This document shows positions 32,096-44,354 of a stretch of 64,000 nucleotides of DNA, piece after piece. The stretch is taken from the NCBI GenBank assembly GCA_036365455.1, contig JAWQUS010000010.1, forward strand, positions 13,958,501-14,022,500. Direction: 5' to 3'. The position numbers and the translations under genes were made by a program. The DNA comes from Macrosoma leucophasiata. Its lineage: Eukaryota; Arthropoda; Insecta; Lepidoptera; Hedylidae. Below the pieces are notes generated by a model. It had not been told where the DNA came from. It saw only the letters and a program-made list of their open reading frames with translations, and ran no database searches. Position 1 is the first letter of the stretch; each line of letters starts with the position of its first letter.

Positions 32096-33549
32096 TCAGT
32101 TGATTCGTATTTCAATAATTTTATAATAAACTTATTGTAAAAAATCTATAGTTATTTTACATTATAACTATTCTTAATATTGTTCCAAATGCGTTTATGG
32201 GCCGACCTTATCGGTTTTTTTTACTGAACTGCCGTTATATACTGAGGTATTATAACAAACGGATTTTATAACACACTATTCGTTATGTTTCAAACTTTAT
32301 TAATAATATATTACCTATGGTTTTTAATAACTGACGTAGCATGAAAAAACATTCAACAATTTACGTTACCCGCGTTCTTTCAGAAAACAGACGTTGTTTT
32401 ATGTATCTGCGCTATTCGTGTATAATTCCTCGTAGAAATGTTGCTTAAGTATACTTAACATAATAACTTTCATTCAATATGGAGGTGCTAGAAAGATAAA
32501 ACATGAGAAGCTGTTAGAAATGGGGAAAAAGGCTCTGAGCAATTAGATTTGCCAAACAATATTCTATATTAAATTATATATTAAATTCTTATATCTTTCT
32601 ATCAATAGTGGTAGACAGCACGTACTAAGCTCTTAAAATTATATATAGGTATCTAATTGACATAAAATTTCTGTTGTGATTCAGGTACCACAATTCTGGA
32701 ATGACCCCACTGTTTAACTAGTTATACATATATAAAACGCAATCTTCTCGAAGTATGTAGAGGAGTAAGACACATATTGTACAAATGTTGTGGGGTTTCA
32801 GGTATTAGTCTTTTTTGGCAATTCGGGACACCTAAGTCAAACGATACCTTAGAGCGCGCTCTAGTAATTGTTAAAAAAGTATCAAATATTCATCTGTCCA
32901 AAATGTTATTGAAAATATGGAAACACCAGGATCATAAAACAACGTCTATCGTCCGTTACATATACCCGAAGAAACCGCGATGGTCTTCCACGTCTTGGAA
33001 ATGCTGGCGTTAACATACCTACTATTTCCAAACGATGTCGCTTTGGGAGTAAAGCACTCCATTCATGGTGTCTACACGATAGTCTAGCGTTGGTTCCTCG
33101 AAAGATCAACGCACGGGCGACATTTACATAGATATCGTCAAACACACTACTTCTCTGAAATCTGTTGAAGTCTTCCGCAGATTCTTCGAAATGCCGACGC
33201 TGAAGGAGCAACAAGGTGTCTTGCTTGAGTGATAATTAGGATGCAACGCGACGGTGTGAATGCGACGAACGCAATGAATTCAACTACATATCCTGCTTGC
33301 GGACTGCGGTGAGATGCGACGTAACGCGTTCTTGTTTTGAGGGCGACCAGACGTGACATCACGAACTACGAGCAAAATTGTACTGTACTTTTCCATGATT
33401 TGAGAAGTTATAACCAAAATAATGTCGGACATTTGTCCCGTGTAGCATTGTATTGTGTCGCGTCGTGTCGCGTCGTATTCTGTCGTATTAATCGCTCACG
33501 CAAGACATCCCGTGACCGAGTAACGCGCTTAACTCCTGACGGTCCCGCT

Positions 33550-33752
33550 TTACATGTCACCGAAGATGCCGGCGAAGGTCTTGCGCAAGTTCTTCATAGT
33601 ATCTTCGGCGTCTTCGGTGAGCGCGGCGCTGAGGGAACCCTGGCGGGCGAAGGCGCCGCGGGCGGTGGCGGCGGGCGAGGGCGCGGGCCCGGCCGGCGCG
33701 CTGCCCGTGCTCGGTGCTGCTGACGCCGACGACACCGTGGACGATTGAGATG
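33550..33752 (-). CDS. Syn: Synapsin last exon, domain E
   Basis: Acceptor TTGGCAG is at 33753-33759. It encodes [20 protein letters not shown], a small Ala/Pro linker with ARQGS, then [22 protein letters not shown] and TAA (33550-33552). GC is about 70 percent. Another in-frame TAA lies seven codons beyond, so no long read-through extension follows. Confidence 0.95.
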
Positions 33753-36700
33753 CTGCCAATAGTGAAATGAAAAATGTTCAATTTTTTTTATGTATGTAAT
33801 GGAAGTGGCATAATAGCATGCAGTTCACATTGATGTTAAGTGATGACTGAGCCTATAGACACCTACACAAAGACCAAGGTCAAAATGCAGATACGTTACT
33901 ACTCCTGAGGCCTAAGGTGTTATGCCTCTGTGCAGGAAATATTACAGGGCCGTACATTCCCTCCTGACCGGAACACGATAGTGCTGAACATTATCATTTA
34001 GCGGCAAGTATATTAGGTAATTCGGTTGTGCCTATGCCCGCGAGTTCCGTCACTAGAGATCTACCACCAGTAATAATGATCATATGATGTTAACATTGCA
34101 ACGTTTTATGTTTTGAAAGTGGCAAACGAGCATTCGGGTCATACGAATAGTAGTCTATAAAAATCTACACAATAATAAGATAGAGGTCCAAATAAATCTT
34201 CCTCCATAAGGCCTATTCAAGAATTTGACCGTTGTTGCTCATCACCGTTTATCTTCAAAACTACAGCACCTATTTTTTTAAATCCAGGAATTTGTTTCTT
34301 AATAAGATTACGGTATTTATAGTAACATAGCAAATCATTAATCGTACGGAATCCTATGAACGCGAGTTCGACTCGCGCTTTTTTTTTCTTCTTACCCTGC
34401 GAGTCTCTGCGCGCGAGCGGCGGCGGCGGTGGCTGCGAGGGCTCGGCCGGGATGGGCGGCAGCGGGCGGTCGATGCTGGCGGCGGTAGCGAGCGGTGCGG
34501 GTGGCGGGCCCGCCGGCGGGCCGCCCGGTACGCGCTCCTCGGGCGACGCCGCGCCGCTGCCCGACACCGAGCTCCGTGACGTCGCTTTCGATATGCCCGG
34601 CCGGCACACCGACTGAAATAGCGTAATAGGGATATTGACTAGTTTTTTTAAATTGTAATTTCAAAAAGTAATACAAAGATATTTACGTGAATATTGTCAT
34701 TAGCTAATAGTTTTTAAGATCTGACGATTCAAAAATCCCCTATTGGGCTCCATTCAGTGTTTTAGTAGCATCAGAACTTAATAAAGTCTTCTCAAAAATC
34801 AATAGCTATCACTGTTGCTATGTCCATTTACTATCAACTTAGGTAAATTGTATACGTACTTGCTTGTTATAACCCTAAGTTCCTACCTAAATAGTAGGTA
34901 AGTAGATAATAAATGTATGGTAATAACATTTTCATGAATAGTGTTTTATGAATCGTAAAACTTTTATCAATATTCTTCACGCCAAGTCCAAATCATAAAA
35001 GTGTCTTCTGTATTGTTATTAAATATTCTTTTAATCTACGCTATGCGTCAACAAACTGATAGTTGGTAAGTATATTCGCCGCCTTCTCGTGTTAAATTAA
35101 TTACACCACGAGTCAGTCAGTATGTTTACAAACTTTATCAAGTTTCCTTGGCCGTAACATACATTGCTTCCACTGATGACATGATTTATGTGCAATCACG
35201 ACACGCAATCTCTAAAAAAATTGACATATTTATTTTTACTTTATTGTGATCTAAATGTTTAACAAGAGATAATGCATACAAGTACACAGAAAGATGCAAA
35301 AACTTTGGCACGGAACACTAAAATTGGCGACTAAAAATGGCGCGTCGAAATCAGGTCAACGTTTAATCTAAGTTCCTCAGTTGACCCTAAATGGTTTATT
35401 ATGACTCTTACTTTATTCAATCGCATTCGATTCTGCTGAGGATCATTTCATCGTATTCATCGGAACAGAATTGAAATTGATGATAAAAGAACGTTACGTG
35501 ATCATTACGCGTATATTTTTGAGTAGAACTTTATTATACCTACTTACATGGTATGGACTAGGGTTGTTATAGGTACTTAGATAACTATAATACAGTATTA
35601 AACATTTATCTCAGATCTAGGTGGATAATAATATTACCTGCAACGGTAGACACCTACTACCTACCTACTGACTCATGATACAGGGTACACCTGTAACAGG
35701 TTAACAGTGTTCTCGTGCAAAGAAAAATAAAAAATACATTCGTTTCAACCAAAATGCCGAAAATTGCAAGCTTCACGCATCTTTAATTACTGTTTCATAT
35801 TTTATCACTAGGGGCCTGCCTACGCTTCGTCTTCCGGTACGCGGTCGCCACTCCAGAACTCTTCTGCCCCAACGGCCGTCAGTTCTGCGAGCTGTGTGCC
35901 CTGCCCACTGCCACTTCAGTTTCGCTATTCGGTGGGCTATGTCGGTTACTTTGGTTCTCATGCGGATCTCCTCATTTCTGATTCGATCTCGCAGAGAAAC
36001 TCCGAGCATAGCCCTCTCCATTGCTCTCTGAGTGACCTTGAGCCTTCTTATGAGGCCCATAGTGAGCGACCACGTTTCAGTTCCGTATGTCTTCACTGGC
36101 AACACACACTGGTCAAAGACCTTCTTCTTCAGACACTGCGGTACATTGGACGAGATGATATGACGTAGCTTTCCGAACGCTTTTTTTTTTTTTACCAGGG
36201 GAAAATGCGTTATGCATACCCACCCGTGGGGAGAGGGGTGGGTTATGTGGGACTCCGGGAAAGGACATCCGTCTGCTCGCTGTCGAGCCCTCCTCGGAGC
36301 CTTTCGGCTCCAACCACTACTAGTGGCGTGCGGAACACCTGCACGCCAGCCAGCCCGGGACCTCTCCAGTCGGGCGATGAACTTCCCCTAGTCCGTCGCC
36401 CGAAGGTCCCTGCCCTGACCACTTACAACACCAGGCGTCCCAAGACGCCCGGGTGGAGGGGTCCAGGGGCACACAGTCCGGCCCTGGGGGAGCGTCGAAG
36501 AAACCCTAGTATTCTTTATTTGTTTTAAATTATTTTATACCTATGCTCTTTTTCAATTTATTTACTTTTGTTTATGGACCACTGATAGTTTCCCTGGGCC
36601 ACTAAAATCATTCATACTATATTACAATTATATGAAAATTTTAAGAATTTATACTCTTTTTTTTTTACCGTTTTGCGCCCGATGCCTCGCTTCCTTTTTT

Positions 36701-39700
36701 AATATCTCAGCATGTTTTATTTCTAAAACGATTCTCTGAACTCTACCTTACACATCTTTCTTTTTTTTTTGAGAATAGATAAGCTCACTGCCCGAATACT
36801 GTTGATTTTTGCTAATTCAATTTACCCCATTTTATCTTTTACCTGCATACGTTGCAAGACCAGCTCTGCAAGATGACGTCGGTCTTCTTCCTGTGTGTCG
36901 CCCATAAACGAAGTCGCAGAGTCATTAAGCTCTATGATGTGTTCGCGACCGTCTTTGCCTACGACTAGCTCCAACGCGCACACTTCCAATCCACCGAATA
37001 TTTCGCTCACCTGAAACATTTGATTTGTTATGATCATTCAGTCCATCCACTTGCACTATAATGAATCATTGTAACTTCCATACTTTGAGTTTTACAAAAA
37101 TAATTTTAAAAAAGTCAACGGTGAGACAGTTTTGGAATGTTATTTTGAAAACAACGAAGTAGTATAATAAATCTATGTTGAAAACCTATAGAACATCGTT
37201 AATTTCTGCATAACCCAAAAATTTACTGGTAGAAAATACCTAGAGGCTTGTACTATTTATTTTTCGCAATAACACATCACATGCGAGTTAACTTTAGAAA
37301 AACGGAAAGAAAAATATGACTTCGGCCAGGAATCGAACCTGCGACCTCAGTATAACCAGTCCAGCCGCTTTACCACTAAGCTACCGAAGTCCCACAGGCA
37401 TACCTGGAGACGTTTAGTTTTTTTTATCTCCTGAAGTGGCAGCAAAGCAATATAGTTCACATCATTGAACAACACGGGTTACTGGCGCCGCGTTGCTATA
37501 TGATTCGCATTGATGGTAAGTAATAAGAGTACTGTAGCCCATAGATTTATAATAGTAGTATAATAATTCTATGGTTGTAAGCCATATTAACGAATCTATG
37601 TTGACAGTAAAATATTACAAAGAACGAACTTGTTCCATCAGTTTTCCTCTATGTTCGTTTGGTCTAAATATCCACCATTATCAAACTTATTCTCATTGTT
37701 TACTGCTGCACAAGTAGTATAATATATCTAAAAAAATATATAATAAATCTATGGTTTACACCGTTTAGAACACTAGTACATCTGCGTTTCGTTCCCTAGG
37801 TTCCGTGTTTGGACAGGTATTAGCAAGCTTACGCATTTAACACAAACATTTAATTTTACGAAGGCGCAGGCGGCGCCTGTCTTCGTTTACCCGAGATGTT
37901 ACGTGGTTCCCGTAATAGAGAATAGCAAGTGATTGGTTTGTTATTTTATCGCAAGCCAAATATCAGAATGGAATTCATACACACCTCGTCTATCCACATC
38001 TTATATCTGTCGTTCATTCCGATCGCTTCTAGCATGGCTGATCCTTGATTGGTTTTCCAGTTGCCCGATATAGATTTGCGCCTGAAAATATACAATTACA
38101 TAAATTTCAGATAAAAAAAGAAAATAGAGAATGATGACGCCTGCGAAATGTTGATAACTCACAGGCGTTCTAAGCTGTTTATAGTACTTAGTTGTGGTTT
38201 AATGATATTGTACAGGCGTTCGTGAATTATGTTCATATTCAATTGCGCCATGAAATGTCATAAGAAAGATCTTGACTGCTGAACTGCTGATAAAGGCGTC
38301 GCGTAGTGCGTGCCGTAAAGAGCAACCCGTAAACGTAACTTCACGCCTGTATTTGCCCGTGTCGTAGGCAGAGATATAAGCAAATATGCATACACCCACA
38401 ATTCAACAGTTAAGTTTTTTCCCATGCAAATAATAGTAAGCATATTATGTATGCACATTATGCATGATTGTATGTTTCAACTGTGAAGATTGGATAATGA
38501 CTAATATACGGGTATACTTACATAAAAGCTTTGTAGTTTGTACCGATTTTTTGTATGTGAATGTCGTATTTAGCATCAATATAGGGCTCCACGGTGCTGT
38601 ACGTGCCCAGCATAGCTACGACGCCGGCTATATCCTGAAGAAAACATTAACAAATGTTATTCATCAACCGGTAAAAATGTACTGAGATGAGTAATACCTA
38701 AGTAAGTTGAATAGGTCATAAGAAATAAATAGGTATAAGTAAATTTTAAATATCTGTTTTGAATCGGTCTCATAAAACGTCACTAGTGGTTATATTTGTT
38801 TTGGTATCTCAGACCATATGGAGTGAAACTTAAATATTCAAACGTAGATCGTGTAGATCAATGTTTGGACGTGGCAAGATATCATCGATTGGATTCGACA
38901 AATAAAACACCATCAATTATTTAAAAAAAATAGGGACTCACTGACAGGCTCGAACATCTGAGGCTGCGTTAGTATTAAATACCTACTTATTACTCTCTGG
39001 TTTAAATTGCGAGAGTAGGCAAGTATAAAACATCTAACATTACCCTGATTTTATTTAAATTAGTTCTCCTTTTTCTGCACTACCATTAATTCCCTTTACA
39101 TTTAATTTGCAAATTAGATTTTATAACAGAAAAATACACAGGTATTCTTGTGTTTATTGTGTTTAACTCACACTCATATCATAACGAAAGATGAAGTAGG
39201 TGCGGGCGTGATGTTACGAGTTAGTTATAGTGTTAATTATTTTGCTAATTGAAAAATTGGCTAAGTGCGAGTTGGTTTTGGTATTCTAAAAGAGAAACTA
39301 GGTACATATTTCTATGATCTTTAAACCAATATTGAATACCGTTTTGGTAAGTATTTGGTTGGGTAGTTAGGTACACACTCGTATTGGGCCTAACAATCAT
39401 CAATTTTTCTTTAATCTGAGCTCGCAAATAAAAAAGATAAGCTGCGTATATGGAATACACTCTATTTTTTCAGCGTATTTAAGTATCTACCTACATACCA
39501 ATGTTTAAGAAATTCACTTAATACATTTGCCTGTTTCGCAGATGCATTGAGCGGACACGTGTGATCATACAAATTACCGATTACCCACTGTACCTGTATC
39601 GATGCGAGTAAATAATGAGCGTCATACCTGGAAGTCGGCCAAGGAGTCCACTTTCACCTTGGCCACGCCGCTATGCGCGTGCCCGATCTTGATCACCACT

Positions 39701-39720
39701 GGGAACTTGGGTGCTGTAAC
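33550..39720 (-). CDS. Syn: Synapsin, 3' half of gene (six exons)
   Basis: Exons, in transcript order, are 39628-39720, 38522-38634, 37985-38081, 36843-37010, 34396-34612 and 33550-33752. Together they are 891 nt: 296 residues plus TAA, with all phases matching. The first four give the C-terminal half of the ATP-grasp-like domain C ([80 protein letters not shown]). Next comes a Pro/Ser-rich linker and the conserved C-terminal domain E ([20 protein letters not shown]). Synapsin coats synaptic vesicles, tethers them to actin and each other, and is controlled by phosphorylation. The domain A/B exons and the N-terminal half of domain C must lie at higher coordinates, and I did not find them up to 64000. 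Identification is firm. Confidence 0.95.
33783..34070 (-). repeat. Family A repeat in the last synapsin intron
   Basis: A near-full copy in minus order, from AGCATGCAGTTCACATTGAT to the GCCCGCGAGTTCCGTCACTA end. Confidence 0.85.
34100..34212 (-). repeat. Family A repeat fragment
   Basis: A degenerate partial copy (GAAAGTGGCAAACGAGCATT, then AGTCTATAAAAATCTACACA). Confidence 0.45.
34396..34612 (-). CDS. Syn: Synapsin linker exon, Pro-rich with RRDS site
   Basis: It is 217 nt long, with acceptor ATTTCAG and donor GTAAG (34391-34395). It encodes [20 protein letters not shown], an acidic AASPEERV piece, then [11 protein letters not shown] repeats and ends [15 protein letters not shown] fits a basophilic-kinase (PKA/CaMK) consensus. 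It is GC-rich. Low-complexity Pro stretches fit the SH3-binding domain D role of synapsins. Conservation of the phosphosite is inferred. Confidence 0.9.
34615..35800. other. Synapsin intron, AT-rich
   Basis: Nothing is recognised before the RTE fragment. Confidence 0.6.
35808..36180 (-). pseudogene. RTE-type LINE C-terminal fragment in synapsin intron
   Basis: The minus strand reads [40 protein letters not shown], then [20 protein letters not shown] and [20 protein letters not shown], to VGRP. There it breaks off; the last codons before the stop at 35773 are unrelated. The stretch is stop-free but lacks the polymerase domain. It is cut at its 5' side exactly where the poly(T) of the next element starts. 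Confidence 0.85.
36181..36495 (-). mobile_element. GC-rich poly(A) retroelement, second copy
   Basis: Poly(T) at 36181-36193, then the same blocks as the element at 22205: CCCTAGTCCG, AAGGTCCCTGCCCTGACCAC, AGGCGTCCCAAGACGCCCGG and GTCCAGGGGCACACAGTCCG. It is shorter at the far end. Confidence 0.8.
36843..37010 (-). CDS. Syn: Synapsin domain C exon (EIFGG ... LQRMQ)
   Basis: It is 168 nt long, phase 0 at both ends, with acceptor TTTCAG and donor GTAAAA. It encodes [40 protein letters not shown] and [16 protein letters not shown]. The family's E-x-N/M-DS region, which closes the ATP site, is conserved. Confidence 0.95.
37245..37394 (-). repeat. tRNA-derived SINE (family E) with tRNA-like head
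   Basis: The minus strand has ACTTCGGTAGCTTAGTGGTA, then GCGGCTGGACTGGTTATACT and GCAGGTTCGATTCCTGGCCG, with a matching CCGAAGT end. A body of TTTTTCTTTCC and a tail ACTCGCATGTGATGTGTTAT follow. The anticodon stem does not pair, so it is not a working tRNA. Confidence 0.75.
37430..37560 (-). repeat. Family A repeat, strongly diverged
   Basis: Only GAAGTGGCAGCAAAGCAATA and CTGTAGCCCATAGA-type blocks remain. Confidence 0.35.
37985..38081 (-). CDS. Syn: Synapsin domain C exon (ISGNWKTN)
   Basis: It is 97 nt long and completes Met across the junction. It then encodes [20 protein letters not shown] and [12 protein letters not shown]. The SGNWKTN-x-GSAMLE block is a hallmark of synapsins and contains ATP/Ca2+-site residues. 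Acceptor TTTTCAG, donor GTGTGT (weak). Confidence 0.95.
38335..38425 (-). repeat. Family B SINE tail fragment
   Basis: The minus strand ends in CAGGCGTGAAGTTACG and carries AATTGTGGGTGTATGCATAT. Confidence 0.7.
38522..38634 (-). CDS. Syn: Synapsin domain C exon (YIDAKYDI)
   Basis: It is 113 nt long, with acceptor CTTCAG and perfect donor GTAAGT (38516-38521). It encodes [37 protein letters not shown], ending in phase 2. Confidence 0.95.
38933..38972 (+). repeat. 40-bp fragment of the 26.8-kb LINE
   Basis: ACTGACAGGCTCGAACATCT then GAGGCTGCG matches the LINE at about 28669-28700. It lies in a synapsin intron. Confidence 0.75.
39628..39720 (-). CDS. Syn: Synapsin domain C exon ([13 protein letters not shown]), 5'-most seen
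   Basis: It is 93 nt long, phase 0 both sides, with acceptor TTACAG and donor GTATGA. It encodes [31 protein letters not shown]. The preceding exon should end with a FPNH/FPN-type motif and was not found to the right within the window. Confidence 0.95.
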
Positions 39721-40561
39721 CTGTAACAAACAACCGATGTCATTATTTATTTATAGGGCTTTTCGGTAATCGGGCCGATTACCTAGACGACCACTTAGTA
39801 CTGTAAATTTGAAAGGAATAATTTACTATGCGTTGAAAATGGTATACCTATACCTACGCTGACGCTGTGCGCATTTAATTTTTTACTTCATTCAGTAAAA
39901 AATGGTGGCGCTAAAACTTGGAATTACATACCTACACTGAAACATAATTTCTAACTATAGTTACCTAAAAGTATGAACATGTCATGTCTTAAATCTGTGA
40001 GACTATCAACATAATAATGCTGGTGTACTTTAAGACTTGCTGGTATCGCGTTCTATGTGTGAATGAAGCCGAACCTCGACATACGAGTAAATATTGTACG
40101 AAGTATATTTTCGAGGTCTCAAAAGCAAAATAATACAACAAATTAACAAATATGTAGGTGTTTCATTTTTACTGACTTACTGCACCTGAACTGCCAAACA
40201 ATGTTTTAGAAACTCAATAGCAGGTACCTTCCTACATTCAGGACAAAGACACATTGTAACTGAGTCCACCCAGGCGTTCCCAGGATATCATCCAATTACC
40301 TACCACACTGTGTTCATAATGAAGTTTAAAATAATACTGCGTTAGGTTTTTCTTTAATTTAACCAAGAAAATATTTTGATTTTACCTTCTATTATATATT
40401 ATACTAACGGTATACCGAACCCTATAATATACATATAGCCCGTTATGCTCGTGGCACTCGCGTAATACCTAGGTTCTTTTTTAACTTTGTCGTCAGTGAC
40501 TCTGTTAATCGTTCTAACAGTCAAGTTGCAAATTATATTTATATATATTATTTTTATTTTA
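39721..40561. other. Synapsin intron, AT-rich, nothing recognised
   Basis: No conserved exon on either strand. Confidence 0.6.
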
Positions 40562-40838
40562 ACTGGTGGTAGAGCTCCTGAGTGACGGAGCTCGCGGGCG
40601 TAGGCACCACCGCATTACCTAATATACTTGCTGCTAAATGGTAGTGTTCAGCACTATCGTGTTCCGGTCAGGTGGTAGGTAATGTACGGTAGAGGCATAA
40701 CACCTAAAGCCACAGGAGTGGTAACGCATCTGAATTTTGACCTCTGGTTTATCTGTGGGTGTCTATAGGCTGCAGTAATCACTTAACATCAATGTGAGCT
40801 GCATGCTTGCTTGTCACTATCATAACATTAAAAAAAAA
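40562..40838 (+). repeat. Family A repeat, full-length copy with A-run
   Basis: CTGGTGGTAGAGCTCCTGAG then the standard blocks, ending CATAACATT and nine A. It is a close match to the 8226 copy. Confidence 0.85.
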
Positions 40839-41514
40839 ACATATTCAGTAGGTACTACTCAGATATTTTGAAGAAATTAATCATTTACACTTATACTAGT
40901 GCATTCAGGTAGGTATAGTAGCACTTGTCTCACAAAATAATTGATAGGTATAAAAATGAACATGTTAATTTGCATCAGTAAATGATTTTTCCCTTAGACT
41001 AGTTATTTTGTTATTAAAAATAATGAGAATAATTGCTCTGAATCAGCGGTTCGACTGCGCGTAGTTATTAAAAACACATTATGTAAGTATGAATAGAATC
41101 ATACCAATTATAAATGTCGTGTTATAGAGATCTAATCCGATTGGTATGCCAATGCATAAAGATATAGGTAATTTGTTCTACAATGATTGATATTTTAAGG
41201 AATGACTTCATTTTATAATTTATGCTATATGCTTTATCTATTACCTGTCACAAGATATTGTGTCCTGTGTGCGATTTTTTGTGACCTACGTAATTTGCAG
41301 ACACCCGTATTAATGATAGCTTATTGCAGGTCGTGAAGTTATTTACAATAAAAAATGGTACCTATATTGTAGATTTCAAATAAAAAAATCAAAAACATCA
41401 TGGCGACAGCTTCTAATTACTTATAGACATAAACAAACGATGTTTAATTTAATTTTCGAAAGATGCAATGGATTCCATTACACGTAAAAGATTAGTTTTT
41501 TTTTCTACCCTTAC

Positions 41515-41760
41515 AATAACGCGGGATGTGTATGTACCAGCGTCCATCCCGCGATGAAACTACCGCCACTACAACCGCTAATCCGCATGTCTGCGTGGCA
41601 TGCGGATTAGCGATCTTATTGAATAGATTAAGGCGTCACTCCTAGTTATTCACAACACTATTGTAGGCATCTATTGGTAAGGCTTTTCTCAACCAGTGGA
41701 CGTCTATCGGCTGAAGTGATGACAAATGAATGTAACGACAAATTTTCATAGGTTATTACT
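41515..41760 (-). repeat. Dispersed repeat (CCACAGCTGGAC family) with embedded palindromes
   Basis: ATAACGCGGGATG and GATGAAACTACCGCCACTAC relate it to 21110-21375 in reverse order. It contains a perfect 14-bp palindrome at 41576-41612 (loop 9) and a 9-bp one at 41520-41553. Confidence 0.55.
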
Positions 41761-41764
41761 CCAA

Positions 41765-42030
41765 CACCGGACCGGAGGGGAGTAGCCATATGCAGGCTTT
41801 CCCCTCTGTCAAAGTACAAGCCCAAATGGGCCTATGCTTGTCGCTTAAATGTTTAAATGTGTGCGTGAAATTGTTTATGCATTTTGTTAAAGTCAAGGTG
41901 TGAGTTTCGTTTTAATAGAAGATTTTTGGAGTGTGTGGGTGTCACACGCTTTTCTCCCCGCAAAAAATATCGGTAATAAACGCTATGGCTACTCCCCCCC
42001 GGTCCCCCGCGGCCGGTGGCCCGAGTTGCT
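41765..42030. mobile_element. Putative foldback element
   Basis: The left block CCGGACCGGAGGGGAGTAGC then CATA pairs, with small gaps, with the right TATGGCTACTCCCCCCGGTC. There is no ORF and no certain target duplication. Confidence 0.4.
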
Positions 42031-42099
42031 CTATGTTATTACTTAACTCATAAAATGCCCATTATGACTCATTCATTATGTTAATTAAATATTAGATCA

Positions 42100-42305
42100 G
42101 AGCAGGTAACGTAGTGAAACAATGGTTAGAACGGAGATCTACATCGACGTCTGTGGCGGAGGCGTCCCTCGTGGGCGACTCTCCAAGTGTTTGCTTCCAC
42201 GAGGTTTTCCGAGTTAGTGCCGATGACGCATGTCAAACTGAAAAAATGTGCTCGATGCGAGTTGGACTCGCACGCAGAGGAATCCGTATGATTAAGAGAT
42301 AGAAT
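42100..42305. other. GC-richer unassigned patch
   Basis: It is about half GC in AT-rich intron. The minus strand has an acceptor-like TTTTTTCAG (about 42240) followed by a 35-codon open frame. The plus strand has a 62-codon frame. Neither is recognised. Confidence 0.3.
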
Positions 42306-43159
42306 AAACTTTCTTTAGAAGTTACACTTGTACGTATATTATGTAAATAATCATATTAGATCATCAAGATTAATATATACAGAAGACACAAGAAAAAAAA
42401 AAAGGTGGTTCCATTTGCAAATTGATTTTGCAGATGTTTATTTATTTGTTTAAACTTTATGCACAATTAACGTACAAGAGGCGGACTTAATGCTAGACAG
42501 CATTCTCTACCGCACTCAACCTTAACCAGTATTAAAATTTATGTGAGACATTTCCACGTCATCTGACATGTTACTATGGAAAACAGTGGTAAATTGACTT
42601 CGGAAAACTGGAACCATGCTACCAATAGGAGTGTCCTGTCTAGCCCTTTAACACAATATGTAGGTCAATGTACCATTAGACACAGTAGTTTGGATGGTTA
42701 CGTTATTTCGAAGGTGGTAAAAGAGGTAAATTGGGTAATATTTACCAATTAATATATAATGGGGTAATATTTTTTTTTATCCAAAGCCCATGTTTAAATG
42801 TTCAAATTTATCAACTTTAAATCACTCGTTAATATATTATGTGTACAAAACTCAATCGGCCTAGTAGTTTGAAACTTCAACTACAAAGACAGACCAACAG
42901 ACACTCGAGCAATCCTATGAAGGTCAATTTTTCAATTTTATGTACGGAACCCTAAAAGTACAGCGTTGTATGAATAACTATTTATGGTGCGTCGGCTCTC
43001 GAACGAAATATGCCTATTTGATCATACCGGTGCTATGTTTACGTATAACCACAATGTTTACGTAGCAAAAATGCAATGAGATGACGCGATGACCTTACTG
43101 AGAAAACTGCGCAAAATATTTTCGTAATGAATAATGAGATAGGTAGATATTTCAGTTCA

Positions 43160-43700
43160 GTAAGGGTACCGTAGTCCACAAGAAACCCGTACAGTTTCGA
43201 GATATCGGTACGATTGTCTGTCCGCTACTTAGCTCAGAGACTCTTAGTAACATAGATTTATTATACTACTTAGTAATACTTAGATAGTTGTGATTTAGCA
43301 TGAACATACGTATCTACTCGTACATATCTGCTGGTTAACTCCGACCGAGTGGCAAAATAAAATCTATGAAAATATGTTTTTCAGGGGGCCCTCCCTATAC
43401 ACGTAAAGCGGATATTTACTTTTTTTCCTTGCAACTGTAATTGTAAAAAAATATTTGATATTATAAAATATTGCATATTTTTGTAAGAGTCAAGTGGCTT
43501 TCCCTCTGCAAGCTAAGCGGCGCTAATTAGACCAGTGAAAAATAAATCGCGGTAGCAGCATATAATTTAACGGAATTGAATTAGATGCTACTACCGTGAG
43601 AAAACTATCACAGCTAAGTAGCTTTACAATTTACAGGAGTCGATTAACTCATAAAATTCCAAAATGGAACCCTACATTGCGCGTGGTTCGACACGCACTT
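43160..43700. mobile_element. Decayed copy of the GGTTCCGTAG element
   Basis: AGGGTACCGTAGTCCACAAG at the left, and AAAATGGAACCCTACATTGC then GACACGCACTTAGCCGATTT at the right, match the ends of the 6647-7367 copy. Confidence 0.55.
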
Positions 43701-44354
43701 AGCCGATTTAACGTATGCTAATGAGACACCGAGACAGTTGACGACACTGTCGACACGACACTACACAGGCGCCGCAGTGCAGAATGGCAATAATTTACAA
43801 TATTGGTAACTAGTAATCTGGCGATCGATCTAAAAGATAAGTTTAAGGCGCCAGTGGAAGCATTCAATTCAAATATCAATATTGCTGACAATAGCTCTTA
43901 ATGAGTTAAAGTAAGAAAATAATATAGCACGTCTTTATAGGAGACACATAAATATGTTGTCCTCGAAGGACAGGACAATTGTCATTTATCACTATAATGA
44001 CCGCCTTTGATCTTATCTTTCCGACATACGAGTATTATGGAAATGCACATTATGAATCGGTCTCGCTATATCATAGTTACCTATAAACGTATTATCTAAT
44101 CAGACGGAGTGGATACAGTTCATGCGCATTTAAGTAGAGTAACGTCATAATTATGTATGTGAACTCATTGCTTCTGTTAATGACCTCAACCAAGGTGGAC
44201 TGTGGTCATCGACAAAATTATCACGTCTCCGCTGTTTACATTTTTTATCCATTGCTGATTTATGTCGATTAGATTAATTTACGTTTTGAAATTTTGAGTC
44301 GAAGTTAAAAGGCAAAGAATCGTTCTGTGTTTTTCGATGATGTGTTCTTAAATC

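Noticed and set aside
33520..33552. Possible synapsin stop-codon read-through as in Drosophila
   Set aside because: The stop is TAA, not the leaky TAG, and a second in-frame TAA follows seven codons later, so no extension is encoded.
37320..37394. tRNA gene on the minus strand
   Set aside because: The anticodon stem does not pair and the sequence continues into a SINE body shared with other copies.
42114..42302. 62-codon plus ORF in the GC-rich patch
   Set aside because: It starts with GTG, has no recognisable domain and shows no splice context in that frame.
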